A stretch of DNA of 64,000 nucleotides from Eubacteriales bacterium SKADARSKE-1. GTDB lineage: Bacteria > Bacillota > Clostridia > Oscillospirales > Acutalibacteraceae. The notes under the pieces were generated by a model. That model did no database searches. It had not been told where the DNA came from and worked only from the letters and a program-made list of their open reading frames with translations. The position numbers were made by a program, and so were the translations under genes. The stretch covers positions 1 through 64,000 of the forward strand of contig JARLUB010000002.1 in assembly GCA_030920305.1 (NCBI GenBank), written 5' to 3'. Shown piece after piece: positions 43,722 through 52,797 of the stretch. Position 1 is the first letter of the stretch, and each line of letters begins with the position of its first letter.

Positions 43722-44975
43722 TTGATATCTGAAAAAAAGATTTTAGTTATAGGAGCTGGAGCTGCCGGTATGATGGCAGCAATTACGGCTGCAAAAAATA
43801 ATAGTGAAGTTATATTATTTGAAAAAAATAAAATAGTTGGAAAAAAGATAAGAATCACGGGGAAAGGTCGTTGTAATTTAACTAATAATTGCACAGAGCA
43901 AAACTTTATATCTTCTATTCCTTCAAATGGGAAATTTTTATATAGTGCGATAAATGAATTTACTCCGCAAGATACTATGAATTTTTTTAAAGATAATAAT
44001 TTGGAATTAAAAGTAGAGAGAGGAAATAGGGTTTTTCCTGTTTCGGATAATGCTACTGATGTTGCAGAGACATTAAAAAAAGTGCTTAACTCAAGTAATT
44101 GCAAGATAATAAACCAACAGGTAAAAAAGTTATTAATTGAAGACTCAGTTTGCAAAGGAGTAGAAACAGATTCAGGAGAAAAATTTTTATCAGATGCTAC
44201 TATTATAGCAACGGGCGGGCTGTCTTATCCTGGAACTGGTTCAACAGGTGATGGATATAAATTTGCTAAACAAGCAGGGCATACTTTAAATGAACTTATA
44301 CCATCGCTTGTGCCGTTAATATCAAATCAAAAATTTTGTAAAAAACTTCAAGGGCTTTCTTTAAAGAATGTTGGCATTCAAGTTTTAGATAAAATAAAAG
44401 AAAAGATTATTTATAAAGATTTTGGAGAAATGTTATTCACTCATTTTGGTGTATCAGGTCCTATTATTTTAAGTGCTAGTTCACATATGAAAAATATGAT
44501 GCCAAATAGGTATTCTATAATAATTGACTTAAAACCAGCTCTTGACGAAATGAAGCTTGATAAGAGACTCCAAAGGGATTTTGAGATGAATATTAATAGA
44601 GATTTTATAAATTCATTAAAAGATTTACTGCCTAAAAAACTTATTCCAGTCATTGTTGGCCTTTCAAAAATAGAGTCAAACACGAAGTGCAATCAAATTA
44701 CTAAGGATATGAGGTATAATTTAGTAAAGCTTTTGAAAAATTTTACTATAGATATTGAAGGATTTAGACCCATTGAAGAGGCAGTTGTGACTTCTGGAGG
44801 AGTTTCAGTTTTAGAAATTAACCCTAAAACAATGGAATCAAAAGTAGTAAAATCTTTATATTTTGCAGGTGAAGTTATTGATGTTGATGCTTATACTGGT
44901 GGATATAATTTACAAATAGCTTTCTCTACTGGAGTTTTAGCAGGCAAATCTGCCTCAAGCAAGGGAAGTGTTTAA
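43722..44975 (+). CDS. HI0933-like FAD-dependent oxidoreductase (YhiN family)
   Basis: A 417-residue flavoprotein. FAD site VIGAGAAGMMAAITAAKN, then GRCNLTNNC, ATGGLSYPGTGSTGDGY and an end with FAGEVIDVDAYTGGYNLQIAFSTG. TTG 43722 is chosen because GAAGGAG precedes it; it is directly upstream of cmk and plsC, an order typical of Clostridia. Substrate unknown. Confidence 0.92.
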   Translation: MISEKKILVIGAGAAGMMAAITAAKNNSEVILFEKNKIVGKKIRITGKGRCNLTNNCTEQNFISSIPSNGKFLYSAINEFTPQDTMNFFKDNNLELKVERGNRVFPVSDNATDVAETLKKVLNSSNCKIINQQVKKLLIEDSVCKGVETDSGEKFLSDATIIATGGLSYPGTGSTGDGYKFAKQAGHTLNELIPSLVPLISNQKFCKKLQGLSLKNVGIQVLDKIKEKIIYKDFGEMLFTHFGVSGPIILSASSHMKNMMPNRYSIIIDLKPALDEMKLDKRLQRDFEMNINRDFINSLKDLLPKKLIPVIVGLSKIESNTKCNQITKDMRYNLVKLLKNFTIDIEGFRPIEEAVVTSGGVSVLEINPKTMESKVVKSLYFAGEVIDVDAYTGGYNLQIAFSTGVLAGKSASSKGSV

Positions 44976-44978
44976 TTT

Positions 44979-45656
44979 ATGATTTCCATAGCCATTGATG
45001 GCCCAGCAGGGGTTGGTAAGAGTACAGTTTCAAAAGCAATTGCAAAAAAGTTGGGCTTTATTTATGTAGATACAGGTGCATTTTATAGGGCAATTGCTTT
45101 GTTTGCAGTAAAAAATAATATAGACGAAGATAACATAAGGCTTTATCTTCAACAAATAAGTATAGAGCCTAAATTTGAAAATAATTTGCAAAGCCTATAC
45201 TTAAATGGTGAAGATATAACTAATCAATTAAGGTTTGAAAAAATTTCAATTATGGCGTCAAGAATTTCAGCAGTTCCAGAAGTTAGAGATTTTTTGCTGA
45301 ATTTACAAAGAAATATCGCCTTAACAAATAACGTTGTGATGGATGGACGCGATATTGGTACAGTTGTATTGCCGCATGCAGCTGTCAAAATCTTTTTAAC
45401 GGCTACTACCGAAAAAAGAGCAAAGCGACGCTACAATGAAATGATTGATAAAGGCGAACCAGCTGATTATAATGAAATTTTACATAATATTATAAAAAGA
45501 GATAGCAGTGACTCAATAAGAAAAGTTGCGCCACTCAAGCCAGCCGATGACTCTGTTATTATTGACACCAGTGAATATAATTTAAAAGAATCTATAGAAT
45601 GTGTGTTAAGTATAATAAATAAAAAGTTAAAAACATCCGCTAAATTTAATTTGTAA
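44979..45656 (+). CDS. cmk: cytidylate kinase
   Basis: A 225-residue kinase making CDP/dCDP from CMP/dCMP. IDGPAGVGKSTVSKAIAKKLG P-loop, YVDTGAFYRAIAL, VVMDGRDIGTVVLPHA, KRRYNEM. It starts three bases after the flavoprotein stop. Confidence 0.97.
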   Translation: MISIAIDGPAGVGKSTVSKAIAKKLGFIYVDTGAFYRAIALFAVKNNIDEDNIRLYLQQISIEPKFENNLQSLYLNGEDITNQLRFEKISIMASRISAVPEVRDFLLNLQRNIALTNNVVMDGRDIGTVVLPHAAVKIFLTATTEKRAKRRYNEMIDKGEPADYNEILHNIIKRDSSDSIRKVAPLKPADDSVIIDTSEYNLKESIECVLSIINKKLKTSAKFNL

Positions 45657-45685
45657 TTTAATATCGAAGAAAGGAAGACATTTTT

Positions 45686-46291
45686 GTGAAAAAATCAAGA
45701 TTATATCACGCAATAGTTTTTATTTTTAAACCAATAATTAAATTAATATACCGTGTAGAAATAACAGGACAAGATAATATTCCCAAAAGTGGACGAGTTA
45801 TTTTGTGCCCAAATCATACGTCGTTAGCTGATCCCTTAATATTAGCTATATCAGTAAATAGGCAAATTTTTTATATGGGTAAAGAAGAACTTTTTAGAAA
45901 TAAAATTTTTGCAAGACTTTTAAGTGCGCTTGGAGCTTTTCCAGTAAGTAGGGGAAAAGGAGATAAGGCTGCGATAAATTCAGCTAAAAGCATATTAAGG
46001 AAAGGCAATGTTTTAGGACTTTTTTTAGAAGGCACTCGCTCTAAAACTGGTGACTTTTTAAGGCCAAAAACAGGTGCTGCGTTAATAGCTTTTGATACAT
46101 ATACTAAAATTGTTCCAATTTGTATCTGTGGAAAAAAGGAATTTAAAATAAAAGCTTTTAGAAGGAACCTAATTTCAATAGGTAAACCACTTGATATAAA
46201 GGACTTAGGAATAAATGAAGGGACAGGAAAAGAATTTAGAGATGCTAGCCGATTAATTATGGAGAAGATAAGAGAGTTAAAGACAGTTTGA
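45686..46291 (+). CDS. plsC: 1-acyl-sn-glycerol-3-phosphate acyltransferase
   Basis: A 201-residue membrane-bound enzyme making phosphatidic acid. The NHTSLADP block (H-x4-D catalytic motif), LFLEGTRSKTG and VPICICG are typical. GTG start behind AAAGGAAG. ispH, often next, is missing. A weak hairpin (CAGTAAA/TTTACTG, about 46320-46356) follows. Confidence 0.93.
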   Translation: MKKSRLYHAIVFIFKPIIKLIYRVEITGQDNIPKSGRVILCPNHTSLADPLILAISVNRQIFYMGKEELFRNKIFARLLSALGAFPVSRGKGDKAAINSAKSILRKGNVLGLFLEGTRSKTGDFLRPKTGAALIAFDTYTKIVPICICGKKEFKIKAFRRNLISIGKPLDIKDLGINEGTGKEFRDASRLIMEKIRELKTV

Positions 46292-46470
46292 AAAATTAAA
46301 TAAGGTGCATTTTATATGGTCAGTAAACTCAAGTAAATGAAACTTGTTTTTTACTGGCTTTGTTTTATTGTCTTTTATAGTTGTTATTGCTTATGGACAA
46401 ACTTTTGAGTAAATCTTTTAATGCCTGTCAATACTAATTTTACAGACTATTATGAAATGAGGAATTTATA

Positions 46471-47481
46471 ATGGCTAAAAGAGTTGGAAGATATACAATT
46501 CAGATGGAAAAAATGCCATCCATTAATGGATTTGCAGCAGTTTGTGGTAAAAAAGAGGCAGAAGGACCGCTTGGTCAATATTTTGATTATACGTTTGATG
46601 ATACAACTTTGGGCGAAGATTCCTGGGAAAAAGCAGAAAGTCAGCTTCAGACTGAAAGCGTAAACAAAGCTTTAGAAAAAGCAGGAATTATTGCCTCAGA
46701 GGTTGATTATATTTTTGCAGGAGACCTTTTAAACCAATGCATTTCTTCAACATTTGGGCTTAGAAGTTTAGACATACCTTTTCTTGGACAATATGGAGCA
46801 TGCTCTACGATGGCTCAGACTTTAGCCCTTTCTTCAATTATGGTTGAAACAGGAGTGGCAAATAACTGTATAGCAGTTACATCATCACACTTTTGTTCAG
46901 CCGAACGGCAATTTAGATTTCCCCTAGAATATGGTGGTCAAAGGACTCCAACGGCTCAATGGACTGTTACTGGGTCAGGTGCAATTGTAGTTGGCAGTGG
47001 AAAAGGACCATTTGTTTCGGCAGTTACCATAGGCAGGATGATTGATCTTGGAATAAAGGACGCTAACAATATGGGTGCTGCAATGGCACCGGCTGCAGCT
47101 TCTACTTTGATGGATTTTTTTAATGATACATCAACTGGTCCTGAAAATTATGACCTTATTTTAACTGGTGATTTAGGAGAAGTTGGTAGCAAATTATTAT
47201 TAGAATTATTAGAAAGAGAAAACATAGATATTGCAGGTAAGCATTCTGATTGCGGCCTTTTAATATACCATCAAAAGGAACAGGATGTTCATGCAGGTGG
47301 TTCTGGCTGTGGTTGTTCAGCTTCAGTTTTATGCTCTGTTATATTAAATAAATTAAGACAAGGGGAATTGGAGAATGTGTTGTTTATGGCAACAGGAGCT
47401 TTAATGTCACCTACTTCATCGCAGCAAGGAGAAAGTATACCATCAGTTGCCCACCTTATTTATTTAAAACGTAATATGTAG
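46471..47481 (+). CDS. spoVAD: stage V sporulation protein AD
   Basis: A 336-residue thiolase-fold protein of the SpoVA dipicolinate channel; it binds dipicolinic acid. YGACSTMAQTLALSSIMVETG, TSSHFCSAERQFRFPLEYGGQRTPTAQWTVTGSGA (adjoining parts), ILTGDLGEVG and HAGGSGCGCSASV are typical. It stands alone with its own RBS (TGAGGAAT) and terminator, without spoVAC and spoVAE, which are usually adjacent; spoVAE is at 10265. Confidence 0.96.
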   Translation: MAKRVGRYTIQMEKMPSINGFAAVCGKKEAEGPLGQYFDYTFDDTTLGEDSWEKAESQLQTESVNKALEKAGIIASEVDYIFAGDLLNQCISSTFGLRSLDIPFLGQYGACSTMAQTLALSSIMVETGVANNCIAVTSSHFCSAERQFRFPLEYGGQRTPTAQWTVTGSGAIVVGSGKGPFVSAVTIGRMIDLGIKDANNMGAAMAPAAASTLMDFFNDTSTGPENYDLILTGDLGEVGSKLLLELLERENIDIAGKHSDCGLLIYHQKEQDVHAGGSGCGCSASVLCSVILNKLRQGELENVLFMATGALMSPTSSQQGESIPSVAHLIYLKRNM

Positions 47482-47505
47482 TGTTAGATTTTTAAATTTT
47501 ACAAT

Positions 47506-47542
47506 CTCAAAAAGGACCTGGTAAGTACAGGTCCTTTTTGAG
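47506..47542. terminator. bidirectional terminator between spoVAD and the sugar transferase
   Basis: CTCAAAAAGGACCTG pairs with CAGGTCCTTTTTGAG around GTAAGTA. Confidence 0.85.
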
Positions 47543-47554
47543 AATTTTATTAAT

Positions 47555-48235
47555 TTATGATTTTTTATTTTCAGAAAGGTCAGAATGACTAAAGACAACA
47601 ATTATAGATTTTAAAATTAGATATAGATCCATTTTTAATGAAAGCGAGTGTAAATAAGCAGTGTCGAATTCAACTTTTTTTTCTATATCTAAAAAATCCC
47701 TGCCATTAACTTGCGCTAAACCGGTTATTCCTGGTCGAATAAGATAAACTCCATTTTGAAGTCGCTTTTCATGAGCTTTTACTTCATTGAGGATAAGAGG
47801 ACGAGGACCAATCAAACTCATTTCACCCTTAAAAACATTAAATAATTGAGGGATTTCATCAATACTTGTAATTCTTAAAATTTTTCCAATCTTAGTTATA
47901 TATGCATGAGGGGATTCTAGATCTCCTGTTGGTACATTTTTAGGAGAATTTTCTACCATCGTTCTAAACTTATATATTTTTATTACTTTTCCATGCAGGC
48001 CAACTCGTTCTTGTGAAAACACAACAGGCCCCTTAGATGTAGCTTTAATTAATATTGATACAGTGATTAATAAAGGAGATAACAAACAAATTGTAATAAA
48101 TGAAATTATAATGTCAAATAAACATTTAATTGGTAAATACATTCTTTGGGATAGTGTAAACTTATAGTTTTTGCCGGAGTATTTATGTGACGTATTAAAA
48201 AAATTTTTATTATACGTACGGCTTTTATCTTCCAT
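47555..48235 (-). CDS. undecaprenyl-phosphate sugar phosphotransferase (bacterial sugar transferase family)
   Basis: A 226-residue enzyme of PF02397 that starts surface polysaccharide synthesis by placing a sugar phosphate on the lipid carrier. One helix (about 38-60), then VVFSQERVGLHGKVIKIYKFRTMV, RITSIDEIPQLFNVFKGEMSLIGPRPL and RPGITGLAQVNGRD in order. ATG 48235 is chosen because CGGGAGAC precedes it. No other polysaccharide gene is near. Confidence 0.92.
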   Translation of the reverse strand: MEDKSRTYNKNFFNTSHKYSGKNYKFTLSQRMYLPIKCLFDIIISFITICLLSPLLITVSILIKATSKGPVVFSQERVGLHGKVIKIYKFRTMVENSPKNVPTGDLESPHAYITKIGKILRITSIDEIPQLFNVFKGEMSLIGPRPLILNEVKAHEKRLQNGVYLIRPGITGLAQVNGRDFLDIEKKVEFDTAYLHSLSLKMDLYLILKSIIVVFSHSDLSENKKS

Positions 48236-48256
48236 TAATATTGTCTCCCGAAACAA

Positions 48257-48862
48257 AATAAAAAATAGACTATGATCTTTAATTTAAAACTGCACTTAAT
48301 TGTACAGCAAGATACCATAAAAGTCAAGACGTGACACCTTTTGTAAGTACTCAAAAACATAAGATGTAATAAAAAGCATAAAAAATAAAAGTAAGAAAAC
48401 TAGCCGAATATGATGAAGACACTAAAAAAAAAGTATTTTGAACATATTTTATAATCAAAGTAGTTGAAAAAAGCTGAAAGGGGGCCCAATAAATGAAAAA
48501 GATAAATTACGTTTATTTATCTTTATAAAAAACATGTGATTGAAGGACTTTACGATTATTTAAAGGATGCATAGTTAAGACATAAAAACTTGGTGAAATA
48601 ATTATTACAAGTGAAAAATAAAATATGAAATTGAGGATAGTAATTTAATTTTGTCAAGTATCAGGCTATACCAAGCGGTTGTTATCCTTTAAAAAAATAA
48701 AATTATCTCAATTTATCTCGTTTGTATATGATAAAGTGTTGTATAGAAATTTAAATATTGGAAAAGGTGGCGTCCCAACTTTTCTTGTTCTAATAATTTT
48801 ATTTTGACGAATATAATGTTATATAATAAAAGCATAATTACATATTTTGGAGGATATCTAAA
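48257..48862. other. non-coding AT-rich stretch
   Basis: No supported gene and no hairpin of note. It holds the divergent starts of the sugar transferase and of the LD-carboxypeptidase; TATAAT boxes at 48812 and 48822 could serve the latter, but -35 matches at good distance are poor. Confidence 0.4.
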
Positions 48863-49897
48863 ATGAATAAACTTTCTAAATTTCTTTTATTTTGTTTCAC
48901 TATGGTTTTTATGGCTTTTGGTAGTATCAAATTAAATGTTTTAGCATTCGAAGGGGAGCTTTTGACACCCTCTGCTTTAAAAGCTGGAGATACTATATGC
49001 ATTTTAGAGCCATCAAGAACAACGGTCTCTCGTAAAGATATACTACAAGAAAGGATTCCTTATGTAATAAAAAAACTAGAAGAACGGGGTTTTAAGGTAA
49101 TTGTCGCAAATGAAAGTTTTAAACCCACAGAATTAGAACTTGGCGATGGCACAGAACAAATAAGAGCAGATGCTTTTAATAATGCAGTTAGAAAGCCTGA
49201 AGTTAAGGCTATATTTGCCTTTTGGGGTGGGTATGGTGCTATGCACATTTTAGACAAAATAGACTACGAAGCCTTTAGAAAAAATAAGCCTATATTTGTA
49301 GGATTTAGTGACGAAACTGCTTTATTAATTCCAATTTTTGAAAAGGCTGGGGTTGTAAGTTTTCATGGCCCAATGGTGGGTGCTTCATTTAACTGTCAAG
49401 AAACTAAAACATTTGACTGTTTATTTGATATGTTAATGAATCCTAAAGATTTAACTGAGCTTAAAAATATTGATGATGATTCGCCTTTTAAAGTGTATAA
49501 AGATGGAACCTGTGAGGGCAATATCATTGGAGGCAATCTATGTTTGACTCAATGCTTAATGGGTACACCATATCAAATTGATTTTAAAGATAAAATTTTA
49601 TTCTTTGAAGAAGTAGAAGAAAGTGCTTACAGGTTACATCGTTTACTTTGGCAGCTTAAATTATCAGGTAATTTAGAAAAGCTTTCAGGAATAGTAGTAG
49701 GTACTTTGACACCAGTCAAAGGGGAATCGGAACAAAAACTATTAAATGCAGCGTTTGATGTACTTAAGGAATTAAATATCCCAATAATTTATAATATACA
49801 TGCGGGACACTTGAAAAATCCTTTAACTATTCCAGTTGGTGCAAAGGCGAAAATTGAAGGAAATAAATTATTTATTACTCAACAGGTTGTAGAATAG
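48863..49897 (+). CDS. S66-family LD-carboxypeptidase with a signal peptide
   Basis: A 344-residue peptidase that removes the terminal D-Ala (or Dap-linked residue) from muropeptides, or a MccF-like peptidase. Motifs: LKAGDTICILEPS, FWGGYGAMHILDKIDYE, VGFSDETAL with the nucleophile Ser, ILFFEEVEES, then NIHAGHLKNPLTIPVG with the catalytic His. Residues 1-28 are a clear signal peptide (VLA before F29). S66 enzymes are usually cytoplasmic, so export is odd and places wall-peptide trimming outside the cell. ATG behind TGGAGG; terminator after it. Confidence 0.88.
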   Translation: MNKLSKFLLFCFTMVFMAFGSIKLNVLAFEGELLTPSALKAGDTICILEPSRTTVSRKDILQERIPYVIKKLEERGFKVIVANESFKPTELELGDGTEQIRADAFNNAVRKPEVKAIFAFWGGYGAMHILDKIDYEAFRKNKPIFVGFSDETALLIPIFEKAGVVSFHGPMVGASFNCQETKTFDCLFDMLMNPKDLTELKNIDDDSPFKVYKDGTCEGNIIGGNLCLTQCLMGTPYQIDFKDKILFFEEVEESAYRLHRLLWQLKLSGNLEKLSGIVVGTLTPVKGESEQKLLNAAFDVLKELNIPIIYNIHAGHLKNPLTIPVGAKAKIEGNKLFITQQVVE

Positions 49898-49911
49898 ATG
49901 AAATACACCTA

Positions 49912-49946
49912 AAAAGTTAGAAAAAGTATAATATCTAACTTTTTCT
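49912..49946 (+). terminator. terminator of the LD-carboxypeptidase gene
   Basis: AAAAAGTTAGA pairs with TCTAACTTTTT and ends in T-rich sequence. Confidence 0.8.
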
Positions 49947-50077
49947 TAATTCGTCTGTTTAATGTGATAAAATGCCTATATGAGATGTTTTTTTAGTGGG
50001 GGCCAGATATCTAAAAGTTTTTTAGGAGTTTAATTTAGATGTGGTATAAGATAGGGTTTATATTTAAATGTTAATAT

Positions 50078-50110
50078 AAAAAGCCACCGGAATAACCGGT
50101 GGCTTTTTTA
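50078..50110 (-). terminator. terminator of the ATP/ADP translocase gene
   Basis: AAAAAGCCACCGG pairs with CCGGTGGCTTTTT around AATAA, directly after the translocase stop (minus strand). Confidence 0.9.
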
Positions 50111-50116
50111 TTAAAA

Positions 50117-51655
50117 TTAATTTTCAGTTACTGCAACTTTTTCATCATTTTCATTCATTTCCTCTACAGCCTTTTCATACTTCGGGCTGAGACGGAATAC
50201 GGAGGCAATCCAAGCAATAACTGTTACTACAAATATAGCAACGATTGTTACTACGTGATTCATAAGGCCAGGAATGATACCAAACATAATTTGTTGAATA
50301 AGAGAAGCACCAGCTTTACCGGCACGTCCGCCAATGACTTCAACGGCGGCTTGTCCCTTGGTTTTAGTGTCTTCGTCAAGTGGAATATATGCCATGCTCT
50401 TTGTTGAATCAAACAAGCAATACTTAACACTTTTAACCATAGCATCTTGTATAATTCCAAACCAAATTGCAAGTGTGAGAGCAGAAAAACCAAAGAATGT
50501 TGGACTTACAAATTTATTATAAAGTGTAAGAGCAAAGAAAATTGTTCCGAGAATTAAAAATATAGCAGGAGTTACAGCGGCAGAAATCTTCCATTTGCAA
50601 CGTCTTAAAACATTAGCTGCAAATAAAGTTATAACAATTGTAAAAACACCGGTGAATATTGACAAGTTACCCTGCATGGAGGCATATTCAGTTTTATCGA
50701 AAGCTGCCTTCATTTGAGTTTTTAAAACAACTTCAGCAAAATTGACAGCAATACCATAACCCATAACTAAAACAGCAACTAAAAGCAAGTAAGTGTTGGT
50801 AAATAGGAATTTGATTCCATCCATAACGCTGACTTTTTCTTTTGATTTTTTCTTCTTTTCTTTAATTTGAGACGGATCAAACAAACTTGCATCCGTTAAG
50901 ACTTTCTTATTAATATAAGCGTAAGTAGCTAAAACGAAAGCACCACAAAGCAAAACAGATAGCATTAGTATCATAACATTATGAATAGAATAATCTTTTA
51001 AGGCATTTTTGATGGTTACACCGGCAATAACAACACCTGCGTTTCCAATTAATGAAAACAAACCAAAAAATCTTTTGGTTTCATCTTTCATTGTGGTAGC
51101 ATTTGCAAACTGCCAAAACAAAGAAGATATAGCCATTGTTCCCCAAATTTCAGAGAAAATATAAAATAAAGTTATTGGCCAATTGCCAGCACAAGTAACT
51201 AAAGTTTTAAAAAAACCTGGAACTCCAGCAACCATGCTAGTAATTTGTTCTGAAGACATCATTAAATGGTCAAGGTTTGGATACAAAAAAAATCCAAATA
51301 AAGCATAAAAGACCATAAACGAAGATACTATTATATAAAACGTTTTTTTGGAACCAAATTTATTCATTAAAACAGTAAATAGCATAACGGCTAAGAACGC
51401 AAATGGCAAAACATACCAAAGTTTAAGTGCACTTATAAGTTGAGATGAAGCAGAGCTATCGGGAACGCCATCTTTTAACCAAACATGAGTTTGATATTGA
51501 ACAAATACATCTTTAAGGTCACGAACTAAAGTGTAAACAAAAAGAATAAAAAATAGCAGAAAGCTCATGGGTAAAAATTTCCTAAGCTCAAACTTATGAA
51601 TAGGAAAAACGATAGCCTGAAATTTGCTAAACTCTTTAGGCTTGGTTGTGGTCAT
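50117..51655 (-). CDS. ATP/ADP translocase (NTT/Tlc nucleotide transporter)
   Basis: A 512-residue membrane protein with about 12 helices of the NTT family, which exchanges host ATP for bacterial ADP, or imports nucleotides. Diagnostic stretches: FPIHKFELRKFLPMSFLLFF, LRDLKDVFV, FWQFANATTMKDETKRFFGLFSLIGN (two parts), NKKVLTDASLFDP, KYCLFDSTKSMAYIPLD, KGQAAVEVIGGRAGKAGASLIQQ (two parts). No fused CBS or HEAT domain. Known members sit in Rickettsia, Chlamydia, other intracellular bacteria and plastids, not in free-living Firmicutes. Gene layout and codon use look like the neighbours, so transfer, if any, is old. Own promoter and terminator. ATG 51655 behind GAGGAG. Confidence 0.95.
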   Translation of the reverse strand: MTTTKPKEFSKFQAIVFPIHKFELRKFLPMSFLLFFILFVYTLVRDLKDVFVQYQTHVWLKDGVPDSSASSQLISALKLWYVLPFAFLAVMLFTVLMNKFGSKKTFYIIVSSFMVFYALFGFFLYPNLDHLMMSSEQITSMVAGVPGFFKTLVTCAGNWPITLFYIFSEIWGTMAISSLFWQFANATTMKDETKRFFGLFSLIGNAGVVIAGVTIKNALKDYSIHNVMILMLSVLLCGAFVLATYAYINKKVLTDASLFDPSQIKEKKKKSKEKVSVMDGIKFLFTNTYLLLVAVLVMGYGIAVNFAEVVLKTQMKAAFDKTEYASMQGNLSIFTGVFTIVITLFAANVLRRCKWKISAAVTPAIFLILGTIFFALTLYNKFVSPTFFGFSALTLAIWFGIIQDAMVKSVKYCLFDSTKSMAYIPLDEDTKTKGQAAVEVIGGRAGKAGASLIQQIMFGIIPGLMNHVVTIVAIFVVTVIAWIASVFRLSPKYEKAVEEMNENDEKVAVTEN

Positions 51656-51847
51656 TTTTACATTCTCCTCGATAAAAATTTAAAACTTTTTCTGATCGCG
51701 ACTAATTAAGAGCTGTAAGTCAAAAATGTATGCCAATTGCTTTTCTGAAAAAAACAATTATTCTCCAGGTGAAAAAGTCTAAGTCCTCCCTTTTGCAATA
51801 CTAAGTTTCGACAACATTTTCTTAATCGCTTAAACAGAAACAGAGTT

Positions 51848-51876
51848 ATTATACCAGAAAAAAATCTTTTTTACAA
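51848..51876 (-). promoter_or_regulatory. promoter of the ATP/ADP translocase gene
   Basis: On the minus strand TTGTAA (51876-51871), 17 bases, TATAAT (51853-51848). This leaves a leader of about 185 bases before the ATG. Confidence 0.7.
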
Positions 51877-51910
51877 GTGTTTTTCTGGTTTATGTAAAAA
51901 ATTTATAAAG

Positions 51911-51940
51911 TTGACAATAGATTTTATGCTATAATATAAT
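51911..51940 (+). promoter_or_regulatory. promoter of the TSCPD gene
   Basis: TTGACA (51911-51916), 18 bases, TATAAT (51935-51940), divergent from the translocase promoter. Confidence 0.7.
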
Positions 51941-51974
51941 TTAAAGTAGTTTAAATTATTATGGAGGTTTTTTT

Positions 51975-52223
51975 ATGCAATATTCTTATAAAACGCAAGG
52001 AACCTGTTCTAAAGAAATTATAATTAAAACTGATGGAGATAAAATACAGGGGGTTGAATTTGTAGGTGGTTGCAGTGGAAACACTCAGGCAATTTCATCC
52101 TTGGTTAATGGTATGAAAATAAAGGATGTAATAGAAAAATGTAAAAATATTGATTGTGGAGGAAGAGGGACTTCTTGCCCAGATCAACTAGCTAAGGCAC
52201 TTGAGGAGATAACAAATAAGTAA
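51975..52223 (+). CDS. TSCPD-domain protein (TIGR03905 type)
   Basis: An 82-residue protein with the TSCPD motif (GGRGTSCPDQLAKAL) and GGCSGNTQAISSLVNGM, found alone in many anaerobes and as a C-terminal part of class II ribonucleotide reductase. Possibly metal binding. RBS GGAGG; 50 bases before rimP. Confidence 0.9.
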   Translation: MQYSYKTQGTCSKEIIIKTDGDKIQGVEFVGGCSGNTQAISSLVNGMKIKDVIEKCKNIDCGGRGTSCPDQLAKALEEITNK

Positions 52224-52273
52224 TAAAGTGGCATGATGCCGCTTTTTTGTTATGGTAAAGAGGAGAATAAATA

Positions 52274-52750
52274 ATGAAAAAAAGTAATACAGTGTCTCAA
52301 GTTGAAAGTTTAGCCATAAAATTAGCAGGTGATTTAGGACTTTCTATTTGGGATGTAAAATTTTTAAAGGAGGGGTCATCTTGGTATCTTAGGATATTTA
52401 TAGACAGGCCAAATGGTGTTACAATAGATGACTGTGAAAAAATGAGTCGAGCAATAGACTCACCACTAGATCAATTGGACACAATATCAATTCCATATTG
52501 TTTAGAAGTTTGCTCGCCAGGAATAGAAAGGGAGCTTACTAAAAAAGAACACTTTGAAAAATGTTCCGGGAAAAATATTATTATTCACCTAATAAGACCT
52601 CAAAGCGATGGACAAAAAGATATAAAAGGTATACTTTTAAGTTTTTGTGATGATATAATTGAAATTGCAAAAGATGATGGATTAAAAATTGGAATAAATA
52701 AAAAAGATACGGCGTGGGTTAAATTATATGATTTTTCGCAGGGTATTTAA
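52274..52750 (+). CDS. rimP: ribosome maturation factor RimP
   Basis: A 158-residue factor for 30S assembly. WDVKFLKEGSSWYLRIFIDRPNGVTIDDCEKMSRAI in adjoining parts, YCLEVCSPGIERELTKKEHFEKCSGK. RBS AGGAG. In most Firmicutes nusA follows; here a dnaC/dnaI homologue follows instead. Confidence 0.94.
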   Translation: MKKSNTVSQVESLAIKLAGDLGLSIWDVKFLKEGSSWYLRIFIDRPNGVTIDDCEKMSRAIDSPLDQLDTISIPYCLEVCSPGIERELTKKEHFEKCSGKNIIIHLIRPQSDGQKDIKGILLSFCDDIIEIAKDDGLKIGINKKDTAWVKLYDFSQGI

Positions 52751-52797
52751 GTTTTCACGTTTTAAGCAGATGTTAATTGTGGGGGTTAGTTTAAAAA

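Noticed and set aside
50117-51655. Translocase read as a general MFS permease
   Set aside because: Several long family-specific stretches of NTT/Tlc proteins are present in order, and MFS loop motifs are not.
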